Shown: one piece after another, positions 1-12,968 of the stretch
How the letters are laid out: every line of letters starts with the position of its first letter
How positions within the stretch are numbered: position 1 is the stretch's first letter
Assembly (NCBI GenBank): GCA_950295325.1
Contig: OX485805.1
Span: 54,954,758-55,018,757 of the forward strand
Length of the DNA stretch: 64,000 nucleotides
Reading direction: 5' to 3'
Source of the DNA: Polytrichum commune
Taxonomy: Eukaryota > Streptophyta > Polytrichopsida > Polytrichales > Polytrichaceae
The notes under the pieces: model-generated
Seen by the model: the letters and a program-made list of their open reading frames with translations, nothing else
What the model was told of the DNA's origin: nothing
Databases searched by the model: none
Made by a program: the position numbers and the translations under genes

Positions 1-1
1 T

Positions 2-1516
2 AAGAAAGATTCAGCTTTAATTTTTGACTGTGTCATATCTCAGTTACGGTTGTGGGATTTAGATTTGTGCAAGTTACTGGCCTTTGGTAGTGATGGAGCC
101 AGCAGCATGGTGGGTTCTCAAACCAGTGTTTCAACACGACTACGAAAAGAGGTAAGCCCATTTCTCTTAGTTTGTCATTGTGTCGCTCATCGCACGAATC
201 TTGCTGCTTTGGATGCTGCCAAAACACTGGATTATAAGGTTTTGTCCACTGAAATAGATGTTTTGATCAATTCTATTTCAAGTTTTTTTCACAAATCAAG
301 TAAGCGCAAGCATGCGTTAACGACCTTGCGGGAACAATTGTTTGATTCCAAAAAAACTATGAAGTATTATCACAAAATTCGTTGGTTAAGTAGGTGGCAG
401 ACAATCACTTCCCTTTGTGATTCACTTGAATCTGTCCTTATTTTTTTCCAGGATGACAGTGATGCTGTTGCAAAGTCTATTTTGGAAAAACTGGGTCAGT
501 TCAAATATATTTATATTTTGTATTTTTTGGCTGACATTCTTCACTTGTTGGCTATACTGTCAAGGGTGTTTCAACTGAAGTTCGTGGATGTTACCACTGT
601 GGGAAGTATTGTGCGTATTGAAGTGGCTCAAATTCGTATGATGTTCATTGTCGATTCCTGTGATTTGAATGCTGATGTCTTTAACGATTCCACTGGTTAT
701 CATGTTTTGCCTGATTACGGTCCTCACGGTGGGTACTTGAAAATATTGCAGTCTGAGGTCAGTGGTTCCATGTTTCACAGCTTTCAGATGATGCGGTCTA
801 GGCTTGATATTGACTTGGAAGAGGCTTTGATGTTCCAGAAGAATTTTGCACAGGCTGTTTGTTCTGCCCTTGATGCACGTTTTTGTGACAATAATTTGAT
901 TTCTTGTTTTAAGATTTTGAATCCGACTAATATGCCTTCAGGGCAAGTGGGCTTGCAAAATTGGTGTGTTTCAAAATTAGATACTTTGTTGTGCCATTAT
1001 GGAGTAGACCGCTCACATGGAAACTTTAAATTTCCTCTTCTTGTCGACCAAACAACATGTAAGCGTGAATTCTTAGCCTTCAAGCTTCAGTGCACTACGG
1101 AATGGAGGGATAAGAATTTCAAGGATTTATGGGGCATGATAACTTGGAATCATGCTTTGCAAGCTCGGTACCCCAACCTCCTTATTTTTGCAGAGTTAGC
1201 TCATGTGTAATGTGTTTCTAATGCGACATGTGAGCGTGCTTTCAGTGTGCAAAATTTGATCAAGACCAAAGTTAGAAATAGGTTGGGTAGTAGGAATCTC
1301 GATGCAATGCTACGAATTGCCTTGGAAGGGCCAGATGAAGAGGTAGATGACATAATTTGTGATGTTATCCCACTTTGGAAGAAAGATAGTAAGTATCGGT
1401 TTTTGTATGCTAATCCTTCTTCTTATTTGAATTCTCCTAATACAGTGAGTATGAGTGATGTGCCTTGTTCGTTTGGGGCAATTGATACTAACGGCAATGG
1501 TACGCAAATCTCGTGA
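2..1516 (+). pseudogene. hAT-superfamily transposase, 3' part, with in-frame stop
   Basis: The reading frame is already open at the window edge, so the 5' part lies outside. The translation carries hAT hallmarks: an Asp-containing LAFGSDGASSM block, a CHCVAHRTNLA block and an IRWLSRW block. Downstream is the C-terminal dimerisation signature (SNATCERAFS, then KTKVRNRL). A TAA at 1208-1210 separates the catalytic part from the dimerisation part. Both lie in the same frame, so this is a point lesion rather than a frameshift, possibly with loss of a few codons just before SNATCERAFS. The frame ends at the TGA closing 1516. The block order resembles BED/ZNF862-like hAT transposases, a different type from the intact element at 31-36 kb. 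No right-hand terminal repeat was found. An intron masking the stop cannot be excluded, but no donor/acceptor pair stands out. Confidence 0.85.
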
Positions 1517-1587
1517 CTTTTCAATACTAACTAGCCTCCGAATAATACTTGGACCCTTTTGTGGTGCTTGTATTTTTCGAAGGCTAA

Positions 1588-1641
1588 ATCCTTAGTCCTA
1601 ATATGGTAGGGGCTTTGCCAGGTTCAAATCCTGCTAAGGAT
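1588..1641 (+). other. tRNA-like remnant with B-box
   Basis: An 8-nt segment (1588-1595) is perfectly complementary to 1634-1641, like an acceptor stem. Between them lies a GGTTCAAATCC B-box (1621-1631) inside a small CAGG/CCTG stem. At 54 nt it is too short for a tRNA, and no D-arm or anticodon arm is evident. It may be a SINE-head or tRNA fragment, or chance. Confidence 0.3.
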
Positions 1642-2735
1642 ATTATTTAGATGACAATAAATGGAGAGTGAATGCCCACATTGAATTAATCCACATTAAT
1701 TCAAAAAAAATTGAATAAATGATCATGACACATCCACCACCAAAATATAAAACCGGCCACACTTTAGACCTTCCGGAAATTGCATAAATGAAAAAAAAAT
1801 TGCCGGCTAATTGCCTAAACACATTACGAAATGGGGGCTATCAACCGATAAATTTTGCACTCTTTAGGCCACTTCCGGGTAAAATTTGAAAAATCCGAGC
1901 CACCTCCAGAAACCTCGGCAATTAGCCGGTTTCTCTACAGAACTCCCCGGACTGTGGCGGTGATTGGCTGGATGGATGTTGTTTCACACCACTTGTGATC
2001 ACTTTTGGGTGCCATTGAGTTGACCATTTTGTGTTCAAGGTGGAGTATTAGATTGCTTGTAGTCATAGAAATGTAATACTAGAAGTAGTAAGGTTGCAAT
2101 AAGCCTACAAGGTTGGTCCGTAGTGGGAGAAGAGTTATCCCATATTCTTTTTATCAACCAAGATGAACATGAGCAATAAAGGGCAAGGCAAGGAGTGGAG
2201 GAGACCATCTCACTCCAAGCATTGTTCATATGCCTTTGTGTATGTGTAACTTGCTTGTGCAATCTCATCTCTATACATATTGAGCTTCAATATTTTGTGT
2301 GCATTCTTATGCATAGTAAGATATTTTGATGCTCAAATTAGGGAGACCCTACTATACAAACATGTTGTTTGACTTTCTTATCTCTTTGGGGAAATGTAAC
2401 TAATCATTTACATGGAATCAAATTATGAACAACTTGCATTTTCCATCATTTTCTCTACTCCATCTTTGGAAAATACTACACAAATTTGAAAGCCACTCTT
2501 TTTGGCCGAATCAACTCATTTTCATCATTTTCTATTTTTCTACCTCAATCCCCCGCATGTCTTCTAGTGTCAAGTTATCAGGTGAAGTAATTAGCATGCC
2601 TAATTCAATTGTTTATCTCAATCAGACACTTAAATTTGAGTGGTGTGTGGTTACATGTGCATCGAAGAACGGATTTCATAAAGACAATGTGTGTATGAAA
2701 GATATTGGATCACATGCTCGACATTTGCTCACTAT
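1642..2735. other. Intergenic, no gene seen
   Basis: Short frames only, none with recognisable protein motifs. It contains a perfect 13-bp inverted repeat, CCGGCTAATTGCC at 1803-1815 and its complement at 1917-1929. A weaker hairpin lies around 2279-2337. Confidence 0.5.
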
Positions 2736-2739
2736 TTTC

Positions 2740-2950
2740 CATGGTCAACATAAATAGGGGTATATATGATCATTAAGGAAGGAGAGATTCTTTGATATTG
2801 AATGAGATATTCATATGAATTCCAAAAATCATGAGGAAAATGACTATATCTTCAATGTGGATTTACTAGTCATCTCATACGTTAAGAGAAGTGGCTTATT
2901 GAAGAGAGTAGTCTTTTAAGACATGGTCACCTTACATCAAACATGTCATG
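2740..2950. repeat. Dispersed repeat family C, partial copy
   Basis: Shares with copies near 15.9, 17.2 and 59.2 kb an ordered series of phrases. These run GGTCAACAT, a TATATGA(C/T)CATT block, GAGGAAAATGACTA, GGATTTACTAG.CATCT and AAGAGAAGTGGCT. This copy is truncated on the left and lacks the G-run. No coding potential or terminal repeats were identified. Confidence 0.55.
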
Positions 2951-3559
2951 AACTAATCTAGCCTCCAAATGGTGTGCCATGTTCATTAGAGTGCTAAATT
3001 TCTTCGGAACTGGTTATGTAACACCAACTGTCATGTGATACTCTCTAGCAATCACCCGATGATTGCAAGGCAATTAACATGGTCAAGTTTCTATGTTGAA
3101 TTGATGAGGGGTAAGCTCATATGCAACAATGCCCTCTCTCCTATTTTGCATGGTCTCAGTGTCAACCCTAAAGTCCACTGAGTTTCAACCTAATACAATG
3201 AGGATACTTTCTTGTCTTCTTCACAAATACTGTTGGAAATACGCATCGGAGAGGGTCACTTTGCACTCTAAGAAATATCATTGACTCATCAAAACCTTGC
3301 CACAATGGCTTTATTAAATCAATTTGGAGATGCGCGTGGTTGGATAGACTCTGCACTTTGAGAAACACAAGGGATAGTCAAACACCCTGTGAACCTAATA
3401 TATATGCTGTCGAAATTTCAATGAATGTGGCATCCGAACACACTCCGAATCCTCACTTCATTTTTAATACTTTGTGAGCATGCAACCAATTTTAGTAGGT
3501 GCATATATGCCCTTGGATGCTTTCGAAACCCTCCACTAGTAAGTTCCACGTTGGTAAGT
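2951..3559. other. Intergenic, no gene seen
   Basis: AT-rich sequence with only short overlapping frames on both strands and no domain signatures. Nothing supportable found. Confidence 0.4.
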
Positions 3560-4069
3560 AGAGTCCCCGGGGGGTTGACTATTTGTAAAATGTACGATCT
3601 CATGTGAGTGTACGAAAGTATGTTATTTGAGGTATTAGCGTACATATCGTACATGAGGCGAGGTATTGATTTTCCCTGGTGCATACATCTAAAAAGGGTA
3701 TCAAGAATTTTGAAGTAAAGGTAGATTTACAAAATGGGGTCCTCAGGTTTAGAGAAAAAAAACTGACAATAGACATGTTAGTTTCATCCAATTCACATCT
3801 TTATCCATTCTTGTCGCATGGCAATAGTCCTCAAGGACTGCCGTGTCCATTCTTGTTAGGGTTTGCATTTGGGGGTCTAGATTTTGACAAATTGGAGGTC
3901 CATGGAGCGCTCGTGAGCTCCCTTGAGTTTTTTTCTTTGCAGGTTGTGGCTAAGTTGTTCTGTTCTTGTCTTTGTTTGTTTGATGCAATCAACGAGTTGC
4001 ATGCTATGTGTAAGCTCGATTTTTTGGCAATCGCCTGGCTTCGAAGCCCAACTTGCTAAATTAGTGATT

Positions 4070-5260
4070 AGTAATAGCAATAGTCACTCAAGGGCAATTA
4101 GCCAGTGTGAACCTAGGGCAATAGCCAGTGGGCAGGCGGTTGTAACCACCATCTTCTCCTCCGCTTTTAGGGAGGAGGCTGGCCATTGCCAAGGCAGGCT
4201 ACTTTTCCAATGCAGTAGAATCTGACGTAGCCTCAGCATAGATTAGCAATAGGCAGTGAACGTCGAAGCTCAGTGATTGAGTTCGGCCATAAACACTTAG
4301 CCTGGCAATATGCTTTTAGGAATAGACATAGGGAGAAGAGCCGAGTGATTCGGACTCTAAGTGACCTTGGAACTTTTTACAGTTGGAGTAAAGTATCTTG
4401 GAAATGCAAGTGTCTTTGAAGTAGTTGTTGTATGAGTGTGTGCAGGAATAAAGAAAGTGTCTTGTGTGATGTTTGGCAATAGTCTTGCGTGCTAAAATAG
4501 ATATATTATCAGCCAAGAGGGCGATGAGCTTTGAGAGAAAGATTGTCGTAAGAGCAATGGTCAAAATCTGAGGAGGGCCATAGGCAAGTGAGAAGTTTCT
4601 TTGAGTCTGAAGTAGAAGGGAGAGGCTATTGTCAGTGAGGGAAGGCAAGGGCAATAGTCTGAATGTGGCCATGGTCAAGAAAGTGGGTCCTTCAAGTCCG
4701 AAGTGAGGACAAAGGGCTATAGACATTGAGCGTAAGTATCTGGGCAATAGCCGTAGGAAGCTACAGGGAGCATTGGCAATTAGGCGAGTGAAAGGTAGAG
4801 TCTGGGAAGAGATCAGCAGGGTAGAGACAGGATAAAGGCCATAGCCAGCATAGAGAGAGAGAGAGGGAAAGAAGACGGAAGGTCAGAGAAGGTAAGGAGT
4901 TCAAGAAAGGCCATCGCCTGTGTTATTTGGCTATCGCCTACATGTAACCAGTGAGGCAATTAACAGGAGAAGGAGAGCAATAGTCTTCATGGCCGTTGAG
5001 AGAGGCGGAGTCGGAAGAGGAGAAGACTGGCTAGACTATAGGCTTTACAGGTGTGTCCCTGAGAGGGAAAGGGTACCGAGGGGCTAGCATGATAGACTAT
5101 AGCCTGGGCATGGGTACTAGACATTACCTGGTGTGAAACCAATGCAGTGACTGCACAGACAAGGATCTTTAACCGCAGACCAAGAGCTGCTACAGACATT
5201 ACCGAGGGTGCATCCCTTCTAAGCTGGAAATAATCCTGAGCTGGGATCAAAGATTATCGC
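4070..5260. repeat. Region densely studded with GCAATAG-like motif
   Basis: The motif (G)GCAATAGNC, its variants GGCAATTAG, GGCCATAGCC and GGCTATAG, and its complement GGCTATTGTC recur at irregular spacing. Examples start near 4076, 4116, 4244, 4474, 4623, 4649, 4713, 4742, 4836, 4929, 4976, 5033 and 5094. Sequences between occurrences are not obviously alike, so this is not a simple tandem repeat. It could be a very old degenerated array or an unknown element. Confidence 0.5.
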
Positions 5261-5275
5261 CTGATTTGTCGATGC

Positions 5276-5280
<5 letters not shown>

Positions 5281-5339
<59 letters not shown>
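5281..5339. repeat. (AT)n microsatellite
   Basis: Uninterrupted AT dinucleotide run of about 59 bp, inside the insertion that splits repeat family A. Confidence 0.97.
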
Positions 5340-5341
<2 letters not shown>

Positions 5342-6090
5342 CATGTGTTGTTTGTGGTGAGGAGTTGCCAGATAAGTGGCAGATGAAGAGGATGGTTACA
5401 GTTTTGAAAGGAATGGCCGAAAGACCGTAAGTTGAATTAAACAGGATTAATTTGAATTTATTGCAAAGTTCAAATTCTTGTTGTGAAAGATGTTATGGCA
5501 TGCAAAAGACATTACCCCGGACTTCGGTCCTGACGAATTGCCAAGGACTACTTGCCAAGCTGTTGAGCTTCACGACGGACATATGTCGAAACCATAGAAT
5601 GATAGAAAATTACCTTTTGATAGGACGGAGTCACTCACTACTGAGGAAGCACAAAAGAACCTTAAGAGTGGGAAAATAAATGGAATTAAGAAGTAATGAA
5701 GGAAGAAAGACCCTAATATGTTATTAAAATCCTTAATCCAATGTGACATTAACCCTTATAGACACTATCTCAGTCTTCCTGGAGACTTTGTTCCCTGGGT
5801 TTTGTTGTTTTAAAGGCATAGCAAAAACTTACTACACTATGGATGACAAAATATACACTAACTTTCTCATTGAAAGTGAAAGCAAATTTTATATGTAATG
5901 AAGACCTATTTAACACATGATTTATATATTGTATATGTAGTGGAGGCATTTATCACGTTGAATTAAAAATAAAAAAATAAAAAACTTACTTTGAATGCAT
6001 GAGTCCATTTTCTAGCATGCCGTTAGTAAGTATACATTTGTTTTTCTCTATAAAAATCTTGTATATAGGAGGTATAATTTCACAGTGACT

Positions 6091-7100
6091 GCATGCACGC
6101 CATTTAAGCTATGAGCTCAATGGAGAATCATAAATATTATGGAAAACCCAAATCCACTATATAAAATATCATCATAAACTAATCCTTTCAAGCTCTTCTC
6201 AAAAAGAACCTCCAATTGTTGCTAAGGGGATACTACCCCAAGTACAAGCCACAATGTGGTCTCAAAAAACAATAAGGGTTAATTTGCTTGATTCTCATAA
6301 GATATTGCCCAAATAGAGGCTTTAACAATTTCTAAACAAGTTGATCCAACCCCTTGGAACATAGTGTCATGGATTAAATTACACATGAGTAAATATATTC
6401 TTAATCACAATCTGAGAAAGTTGACTTCCCCTAGAGTCTCGATTGTCCCACCAGCTTCATGATTTTGCCAACCTTCTCAACTAATTTCATCAAAAGACTT
6501 CATGACTCACACGGTATCACCATCAAACATCATTTAGTGTAAAAGTTTCTACTGAATTTTTTAGAAGTCTCGACCAACTTCATGTCCATACAAACACATC
6601 TTGTATATGTTCCTCCCAGTCATCTCTATGGGCTAACTGTATCAGATTCGAAGCTCAAGTCTATTATGAAAATGCCACAAACACGAACGCCTATGTAGAA
6701 AATTGCCTCGGAGCATTCCCGTGTTTGGCTTTATGAGATGAAGTATCAAGATGATAATAGCATTGACTTGGTTGATAAAGAATCAAGAAATTGGTAGTTA
6801 AGTTGGGTGAAGCATATTCATGGACTTGCTAGGAAGGTGTGTGAAAAGCAACAAGGCATCACATAATTATTTACAATTGAAGGGTTTGCTTACTACAGTA
6901 TGTGGGCTCTTTGGACATAACGTCAATTGGAGCTCAAATACCAATGTATCCTTTCCTTCACAATTTGAAGTCTTTGGTTGAATAGCTAAGAGCATATGAT
7001 GGAGTTTGGAGACATTTGGTCCAATCTCCATGGAAGGGGGGGAAATCACGCGCTTGAATCCTCTGAGCAATGGTAGCTCTGGGACCACTCCAATAATGAA
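6091..7100. other. Intergenic, no gene seen
   Basis: Only short frames, none with a recognisable motif. Confidence 0.4.
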
Positions 7101-7110
7101 TGATATCATG

Positions 7111-7491
7111 TGAGGCACCACGGGCCTTGGCTTGGTGGTTAGGGCTCATGGCCCCCAATGAGGAGGTTGTGGGTTCTATTCCCCATGCCGGCGTGGTGCT
7201 CACCACCTTAGTCCACCCAACTATGGTGGGGGGTCCTTGGACCTTGTTGTATGGGTACCTCAAAGCCCTTTGGGGGGATACCATGTCCGGTATCTTCAAG
7301 GCACTAGTGGCTAGCTAGGAGCTAGTATAGTGTGTCACTATAGTGTCCATCCTCGAAAGGGGAGAGTAGTATTGTCCCAGTGTCCCCTTGTCCAGTGGGC
7401 ATCGGGTCATTGGCATTACGAACGGACACTTTATTCACGCCGGCCCCTTGCTAAAAAGGGACCGGAGTTTCTATCTATCTATCTATCTATC
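7111..7491 (+). mobile_element. tRNA-derived SINE with 10-bp target-site duplication
   Basis: A non-autonomous retroposon transcribed by RNA polymerase III. The tRNA-like head has an A-box (TGGCTTGGTGGTTAGGG, 7128-7144) and a B-box (GGTTCTATTCC, 7172-7182) at normal spacing. A unique body follows, and the 3' end is a (TCTA)n tail (about 7470-7491). The element is flanked by identical 10-bp duplications TGATATCATG at 7101-7110 and 7492-7501, which fixes both ends and shows insertion by target-primed reverse transcription. Head, body and tail give about 381 bp. The A-box differs from the tRNA consensus in the usual SINE manner. No LINE partner with the same 3' tail was seen in the window. The exact match of the duplications argues for a fairly recent insertion. 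Confidence 0.9.
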
Positions 7492-7501
7492 TGATATCAT
7501 G

Positions 7502-9300
7502 CGCATTATGATGACAAATTGCAAGTGTTTCTCGGGCTCACAAAATTCGAGACACTGGTTGAATAACTTGTGTTTTAAAATCATTTTGCCAAAGGAAGAA
7601 TGTGTAGCATTCAAGTTCTTCACCAAGCTTCACCCTTGATATTTGAATGCTTATAACTTTCTAATTTGTGTACCAATGATCCCGTTGAGGACAAGCATTA
7701 GACTCTAGCAAGTTGGAGGGTAAAATATAAAGATAGGGTGGGGTAATGGGATTACCACCCTCTATCTTAGTGTGCGAGGACTATCAAAGGAGGAGGTTGA
7801 TTTGTGAGTTTTGTGCATTTTGAGGGTGTTTTTAAGTGCTTCTTAGTATTTGGAGTGCTTGAGGGTGAGGAGTTGAAGTGACTTGGGAGAATGAGAGGAT
7901 GCACTAAATGCAATAGTTGTATCTTGTACATTTAGTGAATTGTGCATGATTGGAGCAACTTCTTGGTGTGAGATTTTGAGAAGAGTTTTTATTTATTTAT
8001 TTATTTTATTTAAATGAAATAAGTTACTAGTGTGAAAATTCGAGAGTATTATCCTTTTGTGGAGGAGGAGATGTGGAGCGTTGAAGTAGTGAGGGTCTAG
8101 AAACTATGGCACCTAAGTGACTCGGCTTTGGCGACTTAGTTCTCACCGAAATTTGTGCTTTTGGTAATTAAAATTTTGAGTGGTGTGTCCAATTAATCTC
8201 ATGCTTTTTGTGTCAGATTCTTATGGCAAGGGGATTCATTGATTGAAAGATATGACCTATGGTATAACTAGGTCTTTTTGCAAAGTTTCAAGATCAAATG
8301 TTAATTTGAGGAAAAAAAAACATTACCATGGTTTGTAGTTTACATATTTGATCATAAAAAATGATACGAACATAGATGAGAAGGTTTGAGAGTAGCATGC
8401 CAAGTTTGAAGAGGTTTGGGCAAGAGCATTAAGAGCTACACCTGAGCAGATCACTCCATTTGTCAAGTTCAAGATCATGTGCATTAAAATAAAATAAATA
8501 CTTCTAAGGCGTAGTATATAGTTTTAATTTAGTTTAATAAATTCATTACAAGTAACAAACATCCACACCACTTAATAACTCCCATTACAAGAAGTCTTGT
8601 GCTTTTGGAGGTTGTGTTATCCTTGACAATGTAGCCTCTAAACAAACGATGAAGAAATTTTTTATTTGTATCAAAATTGCCAAACCTACATCGAAATCAC
8701 AACTTAACGCTTCTAAATGTACAAACTTGTGAAGTACAATACATTATTGATTTCTTCTCAATCACTTAGACTATGAGAATTCAAAAGCTTTATAACATTC
8801 CATTTTGAAACATTTGAACAATTTTGTCAAAAATAATTGATCAATCATAATTTTCTTATTTGATGTCAAATTAAGAAAAAAATATTTATATATTAAGATT
8901 TTAAGAATCTCCTTTTGGCGATTGATAATTTCTAAGATGAATGTCATTTTTGCAAATAATTTGAAAATGAAACCAACAATTAAAGTATCCACTTTCTTCT
9001 TCAAATGCTTAATCTCAAGTTGTTTTTCCATTTCAAATGAACACGAAAGAAAGGTGAGTTAAGAAGGAGTTAACTTTGGTGTATAGCGAATCCAAATCAC
9101 TTCTACACATCCTCACCATTTCCTAAAATTAATTAATTTTTATTCTCAAGGGTTAAAAATTTGATGTAACACATAATTTGATGTAACTTCAACAGGTTAA
9201 TTCTCACACTCAACTGTTCAAAGTATATCTGTAGCTGTTGGTTCTCCTCATTCACTGCTCCCCAATGTTATTTGACAGAAAATTTCAATAAATGTCAAAG
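7502..9300. other. Intergenic, no gene seen
   Basis: No coding signatures. Contains a (TTTA)n-like tract near 7988-8013 and an A-run near 8311-8319. The right end leads into the promoter region of the RRM gene. Confidence 0.4.
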
Positions 9301-9675
9301 CATTTGAAGAACTTTTGGTTTACAGATAGGAGAACATTCATCCATGGAAGAAGACATCATTCATCCCTTCAGGGAGAGCACATTCATCTGAAGCGGAATA
9401 TCAGAATCATGCCCTCCAGGAGGAGAGATTCATCCAACAGCCACTGGCACTTATCCAGACACACTACCGCAGACGCAGACGCTGATGTCGACGCAGCTAC
9501 AGACGCCGGCAGGCTGCGGTGTCAATAGGAAGAAGATTGGGCTGCGGAGCCTGACGAAGAAGCATTTGGGGTTGTGGGCTTGTGGGCTTGTGGGCTTTTC
9601 GCGAGGTCGGGCTGCGCGCGCTACGAACTGAAGCCACAGACAGAGCAACTTAAGCTTAGGCGTCCGTGGAAGAGA

Positions 9676-12600
9676 ATGGAAGCAATCGTGGTGCCACAAG
9701 TGCAGCAATGTCACGTTGCTGCTTCATTGCTGCGACGCGGTGTGGTACCTGCACTCCTCCCTGCGGCCACAGCTGGGCGCCTGGGGATCTCACAAATCCA
9801 CCATGACCTCCTCCACCAGTCGTCCTCTTGTGTGCGAGATACTTCCTCTGTGCGCACCAGGGCCAAGCCCAAAAAGATGAATTTCTTCCTGGAAGATGAT
9901 ACCGAGGAGGATGAAGCCATGGCCGATATTGTGGACATGGGCGAGTGGATGCGGAACCGCCCTTCGGGCTTTGGCCTGGGCAAGGTAGTCAGTCTACAAT
10001 CAATTCTTCACTCAAATTTCTTAGTTATTCTGAATTTGTGGTTTAAATTGTGTTTTCTATATGGATAAGATGCCATTCCATCAGCTCCTTTGCCCACCTA
10101 GAATTGTTTGAAATATCTTGATTCTTTGCATTTTGAATGCTGGTTTAGGGTTTATGTCCAGGCATGTCTATTGCATGGTGGCATTTCATTACCATTCATG
10201 TGGAGCTCAATTTCCCATACAATTTGCTCTTGCTGAATTGATGTGTTACAATGTGTTTTTCTGGTCTGGATACGATGCCATTGCATCAGCTCTCATGACC
10301 ACCTCGAATTGGCTGATAAATATTTGATTCCCTGCACTTTGAATCCTGGAGTAGGGTTTATGTTCAGGCATGTCTATTCCATGCATGTGGAGTTCGGAAC
10401 ATGGTACCCTTTATTCGACAATCTGAATTTTGCTGCAAAGTTTGTGTTGTGTGGGATTAAGTCGCATCTGGGATTCTTTGTGTGTGCAGGATTATGATGT
10501 TTCTTTAGAAGAGAAGTTGCTGGCAGAGATTGAAGCTGACCGCAAAGCAAGAGAGGCAGCTAAGAAGGGTCTTGGCAATGTTGCCAAGGCCAAGAAGCCG
10601 GCCACAAAAGGCACAGGTGGGTGAGCGATACTGCCTCTGGGATTGCAAAGCTTATACAAATGGGCTGTGAAAAATCACTGGAAATTTTGTTATGTTGCTT
10701 GTACTGCAACAGGGGTTGTCAGGTGTTGTAATTATTGCTCCACTATGTTCCTTGCTAAATATTGATTTTGACCATTTTGCTGCAGAAGCACCGCCTGGGG
10801 TGGAAGTGTGGGTGGGCAATCTGCCCCGCAAGAGGAAAGTAGACCGGGACCTGAACTCAGTTTTCAAGTCTGCTCCAGGTCTCCTGCACATCCGACCCAT
10901 TCTGGACCCTGACAATGAGAAGACCCGAGACCCTATCTGCAAGGGTTTTGCTTTCCTCACATTTGCAACAGACGATGATGCTGACAAGTAAGTGGCCTCA
11001 GGACCTCAGTTTCTGGAGCCTATGACTGATGGGGATAAGATGGCCATTGCATCAACTCTCATGCACTAAGTGTTCATCTTCTAGAAGCAGCATGCCATTT
11101 AATTGCCTTACACTCATTCTCAGCATGTTGAAAGCTTTGCTTAGTATATAACTTCTAGCATGTCTACTGAGAGGTGGCTTTTCTTTGCCATTCATGCGGA
11201 GGTCACATTGTGCATTTTGTATTTTGCATTGTAAAACATCTGCTGCATTGAAGTGTGTTACAGAGGTGAAACCTGAACCGAGAACCTGAGCTCTTGAAAA
11301 TTCTGCTCCTGAATAGATTCGAAAACCCAAAACAAAAGCCCTCAGAGTTTCCATCTCCATTATTTATCTGGCAATACCAAATATATAATCTAAGCATTAG
11401 GGTATTGGGCCCTTCAGACTTTCAATCTGAAACCATCCAGTACTAAGTATGACTGGGCATCATGTCTGTGGACTCATGTTGCTGCATCATCAATTTAATG
11501 TAAATTTCTTTGTTTGCAGTTTTGTGTCCAAGTTTCATGGACAAAAAGTGAAATTTGGGAAGGTGGAGAAGAAGGTAGCCTGCGAGGTTGCAGTGTCAGA
11601 CAGTCCCTGGCGGCCAAAGGCTGCAACTTCAGGTACATCAGCCAGTACTGTTCCAAAACTAAGAGTTAGAGACAACAGTTCAACCGATGACTTGGGCCTT
11701 GTCTCTCCCTCAATGAAGAAGCTTGGCAGTGACAGAGGTGAATATGAGAAACTTGTAGGATCAAGTGCACAAAGTGTTCCTATTTATAAAACTGAAAGGG
11801 AAGAGAATAGTGATGAAAAGGACAACGAGGAATCAGAGGCAGGGAAAGCTGAGTTGCAAGCTTTGGAAGAAGAGATTTGGCAAGAATTTGAGGATGATGA
11901 TGACCTAGCTCTGGATGTGGAGCTTGAGGATGAAGAGCACACAGAACCAATTCTTTCTCAGTCGATTCAAGATTGTGAGGAGGATATTGAAGTTGGACCA
12001 TCAAACAGTGGTGTCCTTGTAGGTGATGATGAGGATGTTGACGATGAGAAGTCATTGTTAGATATTGATCACACTCTAGAGCAGGTCACAAAACTGGAAA
12101 AAATTCCGGTAGCCAATGATCCTCCTTTAAGAAATACTGGGACTTTGAATAGAGTGGAAACACGTGCAGTTTCTGGAAAAGAAAAAACAAGTACCAAGAT
12201 AGGCGAGAATGCAGAAGAGAAAATCAAAGAGCTGGAAGCAAAAGTGAGAGAGATGGAAGGGAGACTCCAACAAGTAGCTCAAAGTGAAGAGGAGAGGATA
12301 GAGATTCTAGAAAGGCGGCTATTGATGAAGGCAAAGGTTGCTGCTGGCACTCCTGCAACAAATGCAAAGACAGGAAATGGAGTTTCTGGAACAAAGAAAG
12401 AGAAGAAACCCACCAAAAAGTCGAAGTCTGGAAAACCTGACATCAACAAACTTGGCTCAGCCAGCAGGTATGGAAACTGTCACTAAGAATGACATTCATA
12501 TTTCTTTTGATGATTATTTGTGGTCCTATGGCTTATTAAGAACTCTGGAGCCCCCTTTAACCTCAGCAACCTCTTTAAGCATTACATACTCAGATTGTGT

Positions 12601-12968
12601 AATCAGTTCACTATCAACACTCGAAGGTACCCGGAATCTATAAGTTGAGGAAGTATGTCTTTGGCATGGCATCTGTACGTCAGAGTGTATGAATGTAGAC
12701 ACACTTGTGTGGCTGTTGGGTGCAACAGCAGAGTGTACGCATATATTGTTTAGTTAAGACTTACACAATTGCCTACAACCTGAGAACAGAATGCTTGTTT
12801 GAGGTGATTAGAAGCCTATCATCTTTACCATATAACGCAGCGTATGTGGTGTTACGTACCAAAATGCTGAGTAAACAGGTGTTGGTTGGATGGTGCAGGC
12901 TGAAGGCAAAGGAAAGGCAAATACTTACTGGAGTTTTGCAAAAGTATGTGTCAGGTCCTATTCAATAA
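9676..12968 (+). CDS. Chloroplast-type RRM RNA-binding protein, 5 exons
   Basis: Five exons join in phase: 9676-9984, 10490-10616, 10786-10987, 11520-12467 and 12899-12968, all with GT-AG introns, giving 551 aa. The first ATG of the open frame is 9676, and the N-terminus, poor in acidic residues and rich in Ala, Arg and Ser, looks like a plastid transit peptide. An acidic stretch and a WMRNRPSGFGLGK block precede a basic helix. One RRM spans about residues 151-237, with RNP2 VWVGNL (153-158) and RNP1 KGFAFLTF (198-205), split across exons 3 and 4. A long acidic region, a coiled coil (about 443-485) and a Lys-rich tail follow. The short last exon encodes a conserved-looking LKAKERQILTGVLQKY end. 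From memory the layout resembles Arabidopsis RBD1-type proteins, which act in 23S rRNA maturation in chloroplasts. That match is unverified. If the exon 4 donor is not used, the protein ends YGNCH at 12486. Confidence 0.88.

Larger units (their letters stand above)
3560..6090. repeat. Dispersed repeat family A, copy split by about 2 kb
   Basis: The left part (about 3560-3800) and right part (about 5850-6090) align in order with one continuous stretch at 22083-22595. Shared phrases include GTGAGTGTA, TTGAGG.ATTAGC, AATAGA..TG.TAGTTTCAT, GACTTTCTCA-like, TAGTGGAGGCA, CATGAGTCCATTT and GTATATAGG. The intervening DNA (about 3800-5850) is absent from the 22-kb copy, so this copy probably received an insertion. 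Junctions were placed by eye to within tens of bases. No protein was recognised. Confidence 0.55.
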
